A stretch of 64,000 bases of DNA from Paraburkholderia acidicola (GCF_002362315.1 NZ_MTZV01000005.1:62001-126000); one strand, 5' to 3'. Positions 16,749 to 25,754 are shown, counted from the first letter of the stretch. Notes: a model not told the origin generated them from the sequence alone. Numbers and translations are program-made.

Positions 16749-18496
16749 GCGGCGGCGGCCTCCGCGCTACGTTCGACGTTGAGCGTTTCCTCATGGAACG
16801 CAGCCAGCGACTCACGATGCGCCACGCTGATGATTGCCGCCTTCGGCAATCGCTCGATGAACAGGCGATAGAGACGCGCTTCGTTGTCTGTATCGAGCGC
16901 GCTGGTCGCTTCGTCGAGGAACAGATAGTCGGGCTTGTGCAGCAGTACGCGCGCTGCTGCGAGGCGTTGCTGCTCGCCGGGTGATAGCACGCGGGCCCAG
17001 TGCGCGGATTCCTCGAGACGGCCGGTGTAGTCCGCGAGATGGCAGGCCTGCAAAGCTTCGATGTATTCGTTGTCCGAGTACGCATCCCCCGACGACGGAT
17101 AGGCGAGCGCCGCCTTCAGCGTGCCGATGGGCATGTAGCTCTGTTGCGGGATGAACATCATGCGCGCACTGACCGGCGCATCGATCGAGCCGTTACCGAA
17201 GGGCCACAATCCGGCGAGTGCACGCATCAAGGTACTCTTGCCGGCCCCGGATGCGCCGCGTACCAGCCAGCGCGAACCGGGCTGGATCGAGATGTCGCGA
17301 ATCTGTGAGAGCGGGGCGCCACTCGGCAACGAGAGCGAGAGACCGTCTGTAGTAAGTTTGTCCTCGTCCACGTAGTGCAGGTTGATGCCGCCATGAGCGG
17401 TGGCCGGCGAGGTTGCTTCTTTCAGGTGCGACGCGTGGACGACACGTTTGAATTCGCGCAGACGGTTCACCGTAGCACGCCAGTCGACGAGGCTGCCGTA
17501 ACTGTTGATAAACCACGAGAATGAGTCGCTGACCGTACCGAACGCATTCTGGATCTGCATCAGCACACCCAGGGTAAATGCGCCGGAGAAATACTTGGGC
17601 GCGGCGACAATGAGCGGAAAAATGAGCGCGATATTTCCGTAGAAACTCAGCACGAAGCTTAGGCGCTTCGTGTACTTCATCACACGCCACCAGTTGTCGC
17701 GAATGCGCTGGAAGACGTTTTGCGCGCTCGCGCGTTCGGTCTGTTCGCCGTCGTAGAACGCGATCTGTTCCGAGTTCTCGCGCACACGGATCAGGCCGAA
17801 GCGGAAATCCGCCTCGACCTTTTGTTGCTGGTAGGTAATCGCGACGAGCGGGTGGCCGAGCTTGTAGGTCATGTATGAGCCAGCCAGCGCATAGAGCGCG
17901 GCGACCCACACCATGTAGCCTGGGATGACGAGCGGCATGCCTCCGAGTGTTACGGTCAATGCGCCAGCCAGGGACCAGAGGATGGTAACGAACGTAATAA
18001 GTGTGACGACGGTTGACAGAAAATCGAGCGTCAGTGTGAGCGTGCTGGTTGCAAATGACTGCAGGTCGTCGCTGATCCGCTGGTCGGGATTGTCCGCGAG
18101 CCGATCGCGCTCGATCCGGTAGAAGACGCCGTTGCCGAGCCATTCTTCGAGGTAGCGTGTCGTGAGCCACTGGCGCCACCGGAAGCCGAGCATCTGCCGC
18201 AGATAGCGGCCGTAGACAAAGAGAACGATCAACGCCGCCACGAGAAAGGCCCAAACTGTCATCAAGTGCGGGAAGTCCTTGACGCTCTTGGCCTGCAGCA
18301 TGTTGTAGAACTCGCCGTTCCAAGTGTTGAACTTGACGGTGATCCAGACGTTGGCAAGGTTGATCGCAATGATCGTGATCAACAGCCCCCACGCGATCTT
18401 CCATTCTTCAGAGACCCAATAAGGCTTGATCAGACTCCACGCGGAGACTTTATCGTCGGGCTCTAGCGTGGGTGTAGGGGAAGTGTTGGGCGTCAT
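16745..18496 (-). CDS. ABC transporter, fused permease-ATPase of the SbmA/BacA-YddA type
   Basis: 583 residues. The N-terminal half is a membrane domain of the SbmA_BacA family (motifs FNTWNGEFYNMLQAK and RWRQWLTTRYLEEWL, six or so helices up to about residue 330). The C-terminal half is an ABC ATPase: Walker A GASGAGKST, signature LSPGEQQRL, Walker B YLFLDEATSALD, H-loop SVAHR. YddA/BacA-like half-transporters act as homodimers in the inner membrane; substrates recorded in the family include peptides and cobalamin. The start MTPNTS is preferred because AGG lies at suitable spacing; an ATG two codons earlier is possible. Co-transcribed with the downstream SDR gene. Confidence 0.88.
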   Translation of the reverse strand: MTPNTSPTPTLEPDDKVSAWSLIKPYWVSEEWKIAWGLLITIIAINLANVWITVKFNTWNGEFYNMLQAKSVKDFPHLMTVWAFLVAALIVLFVYGRYLRQMLGFRWRQWLTTRYLEEWLGNGVFYRIERDRLADNPDQRISDDLQSFATSTLTLTLDFLSTVVTLITFVTILWSLAGALTVTLGGMPLVIPGYMVWVAALYALAGSYMTYKLGHPLVAITYQQQKVEADFRFGLIRVRENSEQIAFYDGEQTERASAQNVFQRIRDNWWRVMKYTKRLSFVLSFYGNIALIFPLIVAAPKYFSGAFTLGVLMQIQNAFGTVSDSFSWFINSYGSLVDWRATVNRLREFKRVVHASHLKEATSPATAHGGINLHYVDEDKLTTDGLSLSLPSGAPLSQIRDISIQPGSRWLVRGASGAGKSTLMRALAGLWPFGNGSIDAPVSARMMFIPQQSYMPIGTLKAALAYPSSGDAYSDNEYIEALQACHLADYTGRLEESAHWARVLSPGEQQRLAAARVLLHKPDYLFLDEATSALDTDNEARLYRLFIERLPKAAIISVAHRESLAAFHEETLNVERSAEAAAA

Positions 18497-18652
18497 GACC
18501 ATCCTGGGAGAAATGCTGGCACGTCTGGGACCGGCGCAACATGGCTGGACCTTGATAGGCTCAGTCCATAGCAAGTCGGCGCCACGGCCAGATTGTGATT
18601 GCGACCCGGGTATCGACCCCGTTCCGCGACCGCCCGATTCTGTCCCGACCCG

Positions 18653-18679
18653 CTTAAACGAGTCTTAACAGGTCTTAAC
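18653..18679. promoter_or_regulatory. Three tandem CTTAA(A)C repeats upstream of thiamine genes
   Basis: CTTAAAC at 18653 and CTTAAC at 18664 and 18674 are spaced 11 and 10 bases; the last two lie in exact GTCTTAAC copies. Such helical spacing is typical of OmpR/PhoB-type sites. They sit in the 336-base divergent spacer between the ABC transporter gene and the riboswitch; nothing else was recognised in that spacer. Confidence 0.4.
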
Positions 18680-18832
18680 CGCTCAGCCGGCCCACGCTGC
18701 GTTGACCGGCATTGTGCCAGACCACCCCAGGTCGCCGTATTTCCCCGCGCAACCCGCTACAGGCCGGCTGGACGGCCGCCGCAGCCCGCCGGTTTGCGGG
18801 CGTCGAGCCTTTTATGGTCTAATGGCCGCTGA

Positions 18833-18930
18833 CGAAACAGGGGTGCTTTGCGCGCGGGCGACACGCTGCGGCCAGGCTGAGAGAGACCCTTCGCACCCGA
18901 TCCGGGTAATACCGGCGCGGGAAGTTTCCG
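18833..18930 (+). promoter_or_regulatory. TPP riboswitch (THI element)
   Basis: The conserved THI-box core is present: a GGGGTGC 5' stem strand, CTGAGAG followed by ACCCTT, and the pyrophosphate/pyrimidine sensing half with GATCCGGGTAATACCGGCG then GGGAAG. Thiamine pyrophosphate binding represses downstream genes in this family. It lies about 200 bases before thiO. The expression platform was not resolved; no terminator with a U tract is visible, so control of translation is more likely (inference). Confidence 0.93.
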
Positions 18931-19132
18931 GAAGTTCTGATGTCTTCCATTTCTCCGCCGGACGGCACCGTCATAGGTGCCCGGTCCGGCCGGCTTCGCC
19001 CGCCGGTTTCGTCCTTGGGTACGTGCGCTTCCTGCCGTACGGAAAGGATTCGATGACCGCTTATTCTTCAGTCTTTTGCGTTGTCTGTCTGCGTGTTCGC
19101 GGATGGGCGCCGTCGCGTCCGGTTCCCGCGCG

Positions 19133-20287
19133 ATGAAGACCGCTATCCAATCCAAGCCGGATTTCGCCGTGATCGGCGGCGGTCTGTGCGGGCGGCTCGT
19201 CGCGTGGCGTCTGGCCGGCGCGGGGCATCGCGTGGCGTTGTACGAACGCGGCGATGCAGCGGGTACGCAGGCCGCCGCGTGGGTCGCCGCCGCGATGCTC
19301 GCGCCGCTTGCCGAAGCGGCCAGCGCCGAACTGCTGATCACGCAACTGGGCGCCGCATCGCTCGATGCATGGCCGCGGCTACTCGCCGAATTGCCGGAGC
19401 CGGTGTTCTTTCAGCGCAATGGCTCGCTGATCGTGTGGCATCACGCGGATCGCACGGAAGCTTCATTGTTCGAGCGCCGGGTGCGGGCGAACGCACCGGC
19501 CGAGTGGCTCGACAGTGGCTTCGTCGCGCTGTCCGGTGCGCAGGTCGGCGCCGCCGAGCCCGCGTTGACCGGCCGCTTCACGAAAGGCTGGCTGTTGCCG
19601 CGCGAAGGGCAGCTCGATAATCGCCAGGTGCTCGCCGCGCTTGCGGCGGGGCTCGCGGCGCGCGGTGTCGAACTGCACTGGAACACCCACATCGACGATC
19701 GCGCGATGCCCGACGCGCACGTCACGATCGATTGTCGCGGCCTTGGCGCAAAACCGGTTCTGCCGACGCTGCGCGGTATCCGCGGTGAAGTCGCGCGGGT
19801 CCACGCGCCGGGCATCGACCTCACGCGCCCGGTGCGCCTGCTGCATCCGCGGTATCCGCTCTATATCGCGCCGAAGCAGGACGACTGCTATGTGATCGGT
19901 GCAACCGAAGTGGAAGGCGAGGACATGTCGCCGGTCAGCGTGCGCTCGGCGCTCGAACTGCTGAGCGCGGCGTTTTCCGTGCATCCGGGTTTCGGCGAAG
20001 CGCGCATTCTCGAACTCAATGCACACTGCCGGCCGACCCTGCCCGACCATCGCCCGGCGCTGGTCTGGAACGGCGCGCAGACACTGCGCGTGAATGGCCT
20101 GTACCGGCACGGTTACATGATCGCGCCGGAAGTCGCGGACGAAGCGGTGCGCTTCGCGACCGCGTTACTCGAGCGCCGCGTCGCCGATGCCGACGCGTTT
20201 GCGACCTGGCGGCGCGATGCACGCTGGAGCGAGCTGCTCCACCTCGACTCGCTGAGCCAGCCGGACCCGGCACGCGAGCCGGCGTGA
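19133..20287 (+). CDS. thiO: Glycine oxidase (thiamine biosynthesis)
   Basis: FAD-dependent oxidase, 384 residues. In thiamine synthesis ThiO oxidises glycine to the iminoglycine needed for the thiazole ring. N-terminal FAD motif FAVIGGGLCGRLVAWRLAGAG with acidic end YERGD, then the family block WVAAAMLAPLAEA, and the C-terminal RPTLPDHRPALVW and GLYRHGYMIAPEVA that hold flavin and substrate. It is first in the thiO-thiS-thiG-thiE cluster directly behind a TPP riboswitch, which supports glycine as substrate over other DAO-family substrates. The start was placed at MKTAIQSKPDF; longer frames upstream run into the leader. Confidence 0.92.
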   Translation: MKTAIQSKPDFAVIGGGLCGRLVAWRLAGAGHRVALYERGDAAGTQAAAWVAAAMLAPLAEAASAELLITQLGAASLDAWPRLLAELPEPVFFQRNGSLIVWHHADRTEASLFERRVRANAPAEWLDSGFVALSGAQVGAAEPALTGRFTKGWLLPREGQLDNRQVLAALAAGLAARGVELHWNTHIDDRAMPDAHVTIDCRGLGAKPVLPTLRGIRGEVARVHAPGIDLTRPVRLLHPRYPLYIAPKQDDCYVIGATEVEGEDMSPVSVRSALELLSAAFSVHPGFGEARILELNAHCRPTLPDHRPALVWNGAQTLRVNGLYRHGYMIAPEVADEAVRFATALLERRVADADAFATWRRDARWSELLHLDSLSQPDPAREPA

Positions 20288-20345
20288 CACAAGCCGCCTG
20301 TCGCGAACCACAGAAGAAATGGAAGAACCGCTTTTGACGAACCTC

Positions 20346-20543
20346 ATGAACATCCACATCAATCAGAAACCGCTGACGCTGCCCGACGGTGCCACGGTCG
20401 CCGATGCGCTTGCCGCATGGGGCGCGCGGCCGCCGTTCGCGGTTGCGCTGAATGGCGATTTCGTCGCGCGCACGCAGCATGCGGCGCGCGCGCTGCAACC
20501 GGGCGACCGGCTCGACGTCGTGCAACCGGTCGCCGGCGGCTGA
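20346..20543 (+). CDS. thiS: Sulfur carrier protein ThiS
   Basis: 65-residue ubiquitin-fold sulfur carrier ending in the required Gly-Gly (VVQPVAGG), whose C-terminal carboxylate is adenylated and thiocarboxylated before donating sulfur to ThiG. MNIHINQKPLTLPDGATVADAL is the family beginning. An in-frame ATG nine codons earlier is an alternative start and no strong ribosome site decides between them. It sits between thiO and thiG. Confidence 0.92.
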   Translation: MNIHINQKPLTLPDGATVADALAAWGARPPFAVALNGDFVARTQHAARALQPGDRLDVVQPVAGG

Positions 20544-20577
20544 GCCGCGGCGTACCGTCAGACGCAAGGATTCCCCA

Positions 20578-21393
20578 ATGACTTCTCCCGCTCCCGCCGA
20601 TCCCCTCCGCCTCTACGGCGAAACGTTCGCGAGCCGCGTGCTGCTCGGCACCTCACGCTATCCGTCGCTGCAGTCGCTGTCCGATTCGATCGCGGCGGCG
20701 CAGCCGGGCATGGTCACCGTCGCGCTGCGGCGCCAGATGAACGAAGGCGGCGCCGAGGCGGGCTTCTTCGACCTGCTCAAGCGCCACAGCGTGCCATTGC
20801 TCCCGAACACGGCCGGCTGCCAGAGCGTCGCCGAAGCGGTGACGACCGCACACATGGCGCGCGAAATCTTCGCCACCGACTGGATCAAGCTCGAACTGAT
20901 CGGCGACGACTACACGCTGCAACCCGACCCGATCGGACTGATCGAGGCGGCCGCCCAGCTCGTGAAGGAAGGTTTCAAGGTGCTGCCGTACTGCACGGAA
21001 GATCTCGTGATCGGCCGTCGATTGCTCGATGTGGGCTGCGAGGCGCTGATGCCGTGGGGCGCGCCGATCGGCACCGGCAAGGGCGTCATCAATCCGTACG
21101 GACTGCGCGTGCTGCGTGAGCGGCTGCCCGACGTACCGCTGATCGTCGATGCCGGGCTCGGCGTGCCTTCGCACGCGTGCCAGGTGATGGAGTGGGGCTT
21201 CGATGGTGTGCTGCTGAACACGGCGGTATCGCAGGCAACCCACCCGCCGGCGATGGCGCGGGCCTTCGCGCTGGCCGCCGAGGCGGGCCGCGCGGCTTAC
21301 GTTGCTGGGCCGATGGCCGAGCGCGAGACGGCCGAGGCGAGCACGCCGGTGGTCGGTATGCCGTTCTGGCATCACGACGGGAGCGCCGCGTGA
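20578..21393 (+). CDS. thiG: Thiazole synthase
   Basis: 271 residues, TIM-barrel enzyme joining 1-deoxyxylulose 5-phosphate, iminoglycine and ThiS thiocarboxylate to make the thiazole phosphate moiety. Conserved blocks: FASRVLLGTSRYPS, LLPNTAGC, the Schiff-base lysine region DWIKLELIGDD, MPWGAPIGTGKG and VDAGLGVPSHA. It lies 34 bases after thiS, and its stop overlaps the GTG start of thiE. Confidence 0.96.
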   Translation: MTSPAPADPLRLYGETFASRVLLGTSRYPSLQSLSDSIAAAQPGMVTVALRRQMNEGGAEAGFFDLLKRHSVPLLPNTAGCQSVAEAVTTAHMAREIFATDWIKLELIGDDYTLQPDPIGLIEAAAQLVKEGFKVLPYCTEDLVIGRRLLDVGCEALMPWGAPIGTGKGVINPYGLRVLRERLPDVPLIVDAGLGVPSHACQVMEWGFDGVLLNTAVSQATHPPAMARAFALAAEAGRAAYVAGPMAERETAEASTPVVGMPFWHHDGSAA

Positions 21394-22508
21394 CGCAGAC
21401 TTTCCCGCTGACCGGTGACCGCTTCTGGCCGCCCGCCGACGAACTCACCGAAGCCGCCGAGCGCATCCGTTCGCGGCTCGGCGACTGGCCGCCGACCCAC
21501 GCGCCATGGCGTATCTGCCTGACCGCGCCCGACGATGCGAACGGCGGTGACCTGATCGTCGCCGCCGGTGCGAAGCCTGACGGTGCGCAACTCGCGCGCT
21601 GGCTCGTGCAGGGCGCGGGCGTGATTGAGGCTGCGCCGGATCGTGCGACGCTGCATCTGGGCGGCGAGCGCTATCCGCTGGAATCGCTCGAAGGCGCGTT
21701 GCCCGAAGACTGGATCCCGGCGCTGGCCGCGTTCCTCGATTGCGGGTTTGCGCCGCATGACGCGCTGGTGCTGGCGCTGGCCTGGCGCGATGGCGACGAA
21801 AAGCGCGCCGCCGATGCCTGGCCCACCGATCTCACGCGCTTTCCGCGTGTCGTCGGGTTGCCGCCCGCACCGGCACAGCTGTTTCCGCGTTGCCCGGACC
21901 GGCTGGGCCTCTATCCGGTGCTGCCGAACGCCGACTGGGTCGAGCGGGTGCTGGAGTTCGGCGTGAAGACCGTCCAGTTGCGCCACAAGGCCGGCACACC
22001 CGGTCAGTTGAGCGCTGAACTGGCACAGGACATCGCGCGCTGTGTTGAAGCGGGACGTCGACATGACGCGCAGGTGTTCATCAACGATCACTGGCAAGCC
22101 GCCATCGACGCAGGCGCCTACGGCGTCCATCTAGGCCAGGAAGATCTCCATACTGCCGACCTCCAGGCCTTATGTGCCGCCGGCGTGCGCCTCGGCCTGT
22201 CGAGCCACGGCTACTACGAAGTCCTCGTCGCACTGCATTTCCGGCCCAGCTACATCGCTTTCGGCGCGATCTTTGCGACCACGACCAAGGCGCTGCCCAC
22301 CGAACCGCAGGGCCTTGCGCGCCTTGCGCGCTATGTCCAGTTGCTGGACGGCGTGGTGCCGCTGGTGGCGATCGGCGGAATCGACGGCGGCGTGTTGCCC
22401 GACGTGCTGGCGACCGGCGTCGGCAGCGCGGCCGTGGTCCGCGCTGTCACCGAAGCACCCGACCCGGCCGCCGCGGTTTCTGCACTGCAACAGGTGTTTA
22501 CGCAATAA
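21390..22508 (+). CDS. thiE: Thiamine phosphate synthase with N-terminal extension
   Basis: 372 residues, against about 210 for single-domain ThiE. The C-terminal 200 residues are the TIM-barrel synthase that couples HMP pyrophosphate to thiazole phosphate: LGLYPVLPN, VKTVQLRHKAG, VFINDHWQAAIDAG, GVHLGQEDL, AFGAIFATTTK, LVAIGGIDG. The first 165 or so residues form an extra domain with DNGGDL-like and AFLDCGFAPHDALVLALAWR segments; the latter resembles the C-terminal helix of ThiD-type kinases, but the kinase catalytic GTGC-type motif is not evident. Start is GTG, overlapping the thiG stop (GTGA), which indicates coupling. Confidence 0.93.
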   Translation: MTQTFPLTGDRFWPPADELTEAAERIRSRLGDWPPTHAPWRICLTAPDDANGGDLIVAAGAKPDGAQLARWLVQGAGVIEAAPDRATLHLGGERYPLESLEGALPEDWIPALAAFLDCGFAPHDALVLALAWRDGDEKRAADAWPTDLTRFPRVVGLPPAPAQLFPRCPDRLGLYPVLPNADWVERVLEFGVKTVQLRHKAGTPGQLSAELAQDIARCVEAGRRHDAQVFINDHWQAAIDAGAYGVHLGQEDLHTADLQALCAAGVRLGLSSHGYYEVLVALHFRPSYIAFGAIFATTTKALPTEPQGLARLARYVQLLDGVVPLVAIGGIDGGVLPDVLATGVGSAAVVRAVTEAPDPAAAVSALQQVFTQ

Positions 22509-22542
22509 TCGTCGGACTTCTGCGGCACCTAGCCGGGGCGTC

Positions 22543-22572
22543 ACGACAGTTTTTTCATGATGGCCCTATAAT
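22543..22572 (+). promoter_or_regulatory. Candidate sigma-70 promoter for the mla operon
   Basis: Consensus -10 TATAAT at 22567-22572 with ACGACA (4 of 6 matches to TTGACA) 18 bases upstream. Predicted transcript start is about 25 bases before the GTG of mlaF and after the thiE stop. Confidence 0.65.
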
Positions 22573-22603
22573 TCGGCCTTCGTGTAAATGGACTGTCAGC
22601 TAC

Positions 22604-23425
22604 GTGCCTTCCACCTCTGAGCCCCTTCTCGAACTGCGCGACGTCGATTTCGGCTATGGCGACCGCCTTGTCCTGTCGAACCTGAACCTGCGTTTCCCGC
22701 GCGGTCAGGTGGTGGCGGTCATGGGCGGCTCCGGTTGCGGGAAGACGACCGTACTGCGATTGATCGGCGGTCTGGTGAAGGCGAAGCGCGGCCAGGTGCT
22801 GTTCCAGGGGCAGGACATCGGCACGCAGTCCCGTGACGCGTTGTACACGTTACGCCGCAAGATGGGCATGCTGTTCCAGTTCGGCGCGCTCTTCACCGAC
22901 ATGTCGGTGTTCGAAAACGTCGCGTTCGCGTTGCGCGAACACACGGATCTCCCCGAAGAACTGCTGCGCGACCTCGTGCTGATGAAACTCAACGCGGTCG
23001 GCTTGCGCGGCGCACGCGATCTCGCGCCGTCGGAGATTTCCGGCGGCATGGCGCGGCGCGTGGCGCTGGCCCGCGCCATCGCACTTGATCCCGAACTGAT
23101 GATGTACGACGAGCCGTTCGCCGGGCTCGACCCGATCTCGCTCGGCATCACGGCGAACCTGATCCGCACGCTGAACCAGGCGCTCGGCGCGACCTCGATT
23201 CTGGTCACGCACGACGTGCCCGAATCGTTTGCGATTGCCGACTACGTCTATTTCCTCGCCAACGGCGGCGTGCACGCGGAAGGCACGCCGGACCAGCTGC
23301 GCGCATCGACGGATGCGACGGTGCGCCAGTTCATCGACGGCGCGCCCGACGGTCCGTTCAAGTTCCACTACCCGGGCAGCGCATCGCTGGCCGCGGATTT
23401 CGGTATCGACGGGGGGCGGGCATGA
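22604..23425 (+). CDS. mlaF: Phospholipid ABC transporter ATP-binding protein MlaF
   Basis: 273-residue ABC ATPase of the Mla pathway, which moves phospholipids between inner and outer membranes and keeps outer-leaflet asymmetry. Walker A GGSGCGKTT, Q-loop LFQFGALF, signature ISGGMARRVALARA (Met in place of the usual Gln, as in MlaF), Walker B MMYDEPFAGLD, H-loop THD. The GTG start is chosen because the family begins just before PLLELRDVDF and no in-frame ATG is near. It overlaps mlaE by ATGA and heads the mlaFEDACB cluster. Confidence 0.95.
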   Translation: MPSTSEPLLELRDVDFGYGDRLVLSNLNLRFPRGQVVAVMGGSGCGKTTVLRLIGGLVKAKRGQVLFQGQDIGTQSRDALYTLRRKMGMLFQFGALFTDMSVFENVAFALREHTDLPEELLRDLVLMKLNAVGLRGARDLAPSEISGGMARRVALARAIALDPELMMYDEPFAGLDPISLGITANLIRTLNQALGATSILVTHDVPESFAIADYVYFLANGGVHAEGTPDQLRASTDATVRQFIDGAPDGPFKFHYPGSASLAADFGIDGGRA

Positions 23426-24189
23426 TCAGCACCATTGGACGTTCGGTGCTCGACGGGCTGGCCGGCGCGGGTTACGCGGCGCGGATGTTCGTTCGTCTTG
23501 TATTCGAATTCTTTGCGCTGCTGCGGCGCCCGCGGCTTGTCACGAAGCAGATCCATTTCGTCGGCAACTATTCGCTGGTGATCATTGCCGTGTCGGGGCT
23601 GTTCGTCGGCTTCGTGCTCGGCTTGCAGGGCTATTACACGCTGAACCGCTATGGCTCCGAGCAGGCGCTCGGGCTGCTGGTCGCGCTGTCGCTGGTGCGC
23701 GAACTCGGGCCGGTCGTCACCGCACTGCTGTTCGCGGGCCGTGCCGGCACGTCGCTCACCGCCGAGATCGGTCTGATGAAGGCCGGCGAGCAACTCACGG
23801 CGATGGAAATGATGGCCGTCGATCCTTTGAAGGTCGTCATCGCGCCGCGCCTGTGGGCGGGCATCATTGCGATGCCGATTCTCGCGGCGATTTTCAGCGC
23901 GGTCGGGATCATCGGCGGCTATGTGGTCGGCGTGCTGATGATCGGTGTCGACTCAGGTGCGTTCTGGTCGCAGATGCAAGGCGGCGTCGACGTCTGGAGC
24001 GACGTCGGCAATGGCGTGTTCAAGAGTATCGTGTTCGGTTTTGCCGTGACCTTCATCGCGCTGTACCAGGGTTACGAGGCGAAGCCGACCCCGGAAGGCG
24101 TGTCGCGTGCGACGACGAAGACGGTGGTGTATGCATCGCTTGCCGTGCTCGGTCTGGACTTCCTCCTGACCGCGCTGATGTTCAGTTAA
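23422..24189 (+). CDS. mlaE: Phospholipid ABC transporter permease MlaE
   Basis: 255 residues, inner-membrane permease with about five or six helices. Family blocks: IHFVGNYSLVIIAVSGLFVGFVLGLQGY, LVRELGPVVTALLFAGRAGT, the EIGLMKAGEQLTAMEMM coupling region that contacts the ATPase, and ATTKTVVYASL near the end. It pairs with MlaF and MlaD. Overlaps mlaF by four bases. Confidence 0.95.
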   Translation: MISTIGRSVLDGLAGAGYAARMFVRLVFEFFALLRRPRLVTKQIHFVGNYSLVIIAVSGLFVGFVLGLQGYYTLNRYGSEQALGLLVALSLVRELGPVVTALLFAGRAGTSLTAEIGLMKAGEQLTAMEMMAVDPLKVVIAPRLWAGIIAMPILAAIFSAVGIIGGYVVGVLMIGVDSGAFWSQMQGGVDVWSDVGNGVFKSIVFGFAVTFIALYQGYEAKPTPEGVSRATTKTVVYASLAVLGLDFLLTALMFS

Positions 24190-24279
24190 GACCCGCGCGT
24201 CGCGCTCCCGACGTACGGCGCCGAGCCATGGCGCCACGCGGGTAGCCGGGCGCCGCGGTGGTTTCTCTTTGGGATGACG

Positions 24280-24816
24280 ATGAAAAAGACTGCTCTCGAC
24301 TTCTGGGTCGGCCTGTTCGTAGTGTTGGGTTTCATCGCGCTGCTGTTCCTCGCGCTGAAGGCCGGCAACATGAGTTCGCTATCGTTTCAGGCCACCTACC
24401 CGGTGAAGCTCAAGTTCGACAATATCGGTGGACTGAAGCCGCGTGCGCCGGTGAAGAGCGCGGGCGTGACGGTCGGCCGGGTCGATTCGATCGGCTTTGA
24501 CAGCAATACGTATCAGGCGCTCGTCACGATCGATCTCGACAAGCAGTACCAGTTTCCGAAGGATTCGTCCGCGAAGATCCTGACCTCGGGTCTGCTCGGC
24601 GAGCAGTACATCGGACTCGAGGCCGGTGGCGACACCGAGATGCTGAAAGCCGGCGACACCATCGCGATGACGCAGTCGGCGATCGTCCTCGAAAATCTGA
24701 TTGGACAGTTTCTGTACAGCAAGGCCGCCGACTCTGGCGCTGCCAAAACTCCCGCGCCCGCACCGGGCGCCGCTGCACCGACGCTGCCCGCCTCTGGCGG
24801 TGCCGCCGGCCAATAA
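24280..24816 (+). CDS. mlaD: Phospholipid-binding MCE-domain protein MlaD
   Basis: 178 residues: one N-terminal membrane anchor (DFWVGLFVVLGFIALLFLAL), then a single MCE domain (VKLKFDNIGGLKPRAPVKSAGVTVGRV to LGEQYIGLEAGG) that forms the hexameric lipid-binding ring on MlaFE. The last 30 residues are Ala/Pro-rich linker. An ATG two codons earlier is the alternative start; the chosen one has GGGATG at better spacing. Confidence 0.94.
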   Translation: MKKTALDFWVGLFVVLGFIALLFLALKAGNMSSLSFQATYPVKLKFDNIGGLKPRAPVKSAGVTVGRVDSIGFDSNTYQALVTIDLDKQYQFPKDSSAKILTSGLLGEQYIGLEAGGDTEMLKAGDTIAMTQSAIVLENLIGQFLYSKAADSGAAKTPAPAPGAAAPTLPASGGAAGQ

Positions 24817-24827
24817 GGAGAACAAGA

Positions 24828-25754
24828 ATGAAGACCCTGCGCGTCCGCAATGCGGCCCTCGTGCTGGCGGTGGCCATGCTCGCCGGTTGTTCGACCGTTC
24901 AGACGCCGATCAAGGAAGATCCGATCGAAGGCTTCAACCGCACGATCTTCAAGTTCAACGATACCGTCGACCAGTACGCGCTGAAGCCGGTGGCGAAGGG
25001 CTACGTGTTCATCACGCCGCAGCCGGTGCGCGACAGCGTCACCAACTTCTTCTCGAACATCGGCGACGTGTACACCGCGGCGAACAACCTGCTGCAGTTG
25101 AAGATCACCGATGGTGTCGAAGACATCATGCGGATCGTGATCAATACGGTGTTCGGCGTGGGCGGTCTGTTTGACGTCGCGACGCTCGCGAGGCTGCCGA
25201 AGCACAACAACGATCTCGGTCTGACGCTCGGCCACTACGGTGTGCCGGCGGGCCCGTACCTCGTGCTGCCGCTGTTCGGCCCGAGCACCGTGCGTGATGC
25301 GGTGGGCACGTTGGGCAACTACTACGTCAATCCGCTTTCGTACGTCGATCCGGAAGGTTTCCGCTGGGCGTTGTACGGCCTGAATATCATCAGCACGCGG
25401 GCTAACCTGCTCGGCGCTGGCGATGTGCTGGCGGGCGCCGCGCTCGACAAGTATTCGTTCGTGCGTAATGCGTACCTGCAGCGCCGCCAGTATCAGCTTT
25501 CGGATGGCAACTCGGCTGCGCTGCCCGACTACGGCGACGGTGCGCCGCCGCCGAAGTACGACGACAGCGCGGTGGATGGTGCCGCCGCACCGGCCGCGGC
25601 TTCTGGCGCAGCAGCGGCGGCTGCGCCCGCGTCAGGCGCGGGAGTTGCTCCGCAGACCAACCAGAAGGGCAGTCAGGACAGCACGGTGCCGGCTGGCCAG
25701 ATCGTTCCGCCGTCGCGTACCGGGTTCGGCTTCCCGTCGCTCAAGCTGCATTGA
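24828..25754 (+). CDS. mlaA: Outer-membrane lipoprotein MlaA (VacJ)
   Basis: 308 residues. Signal peptide with lipobox LAGC at about residues 18-21; then the MlaA domain with PIEGFNRTIFKFNDTVDQ, ITPQPVRDSVTNFFSNI, LPLFGPSTVRDAVG and YGLNIISTRANLL. MlaA sits in the outer membrane with porins and extracts mislocalised phospholipids from the outer leaflet, handing them to MlaC. The family domain ends near residue 240; the remaining 65 residues are Ala/Pro/Gly-rich and probably disordered. A GGAG ribosome site precedes the ATG. In enterobacteria mlaA is unlinked; here it is in the cluster. Confidence 0.94.
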   Translation: MKTLRVRNAALVLAVAMLAGCSTVQTPIKEDPIEGFNRTIFKFNDTVDQYALKPVAKGYVFITPQPVRDSVTNFFSNIGDVYTAANNLLQLKITDGVEDIMRIVINTVFGVGGLFDVATLARLPKHNNDLGLTLGHYGVPAGPYLVLPLFGPSTVRDAVGTLGNYYVNPLSYVDPEGFRWALYGLNIISTRANLLGAGDVLAGAALDKYSFVRNAYLQRRQYQLSDGNSAALPDYGDGAPPPKYDDSAVDGAAAPAAASGAAAAAAPASGAGVAPQTNQKGSQDSTVPAGQIVPPSRTGFGFPSLKLH

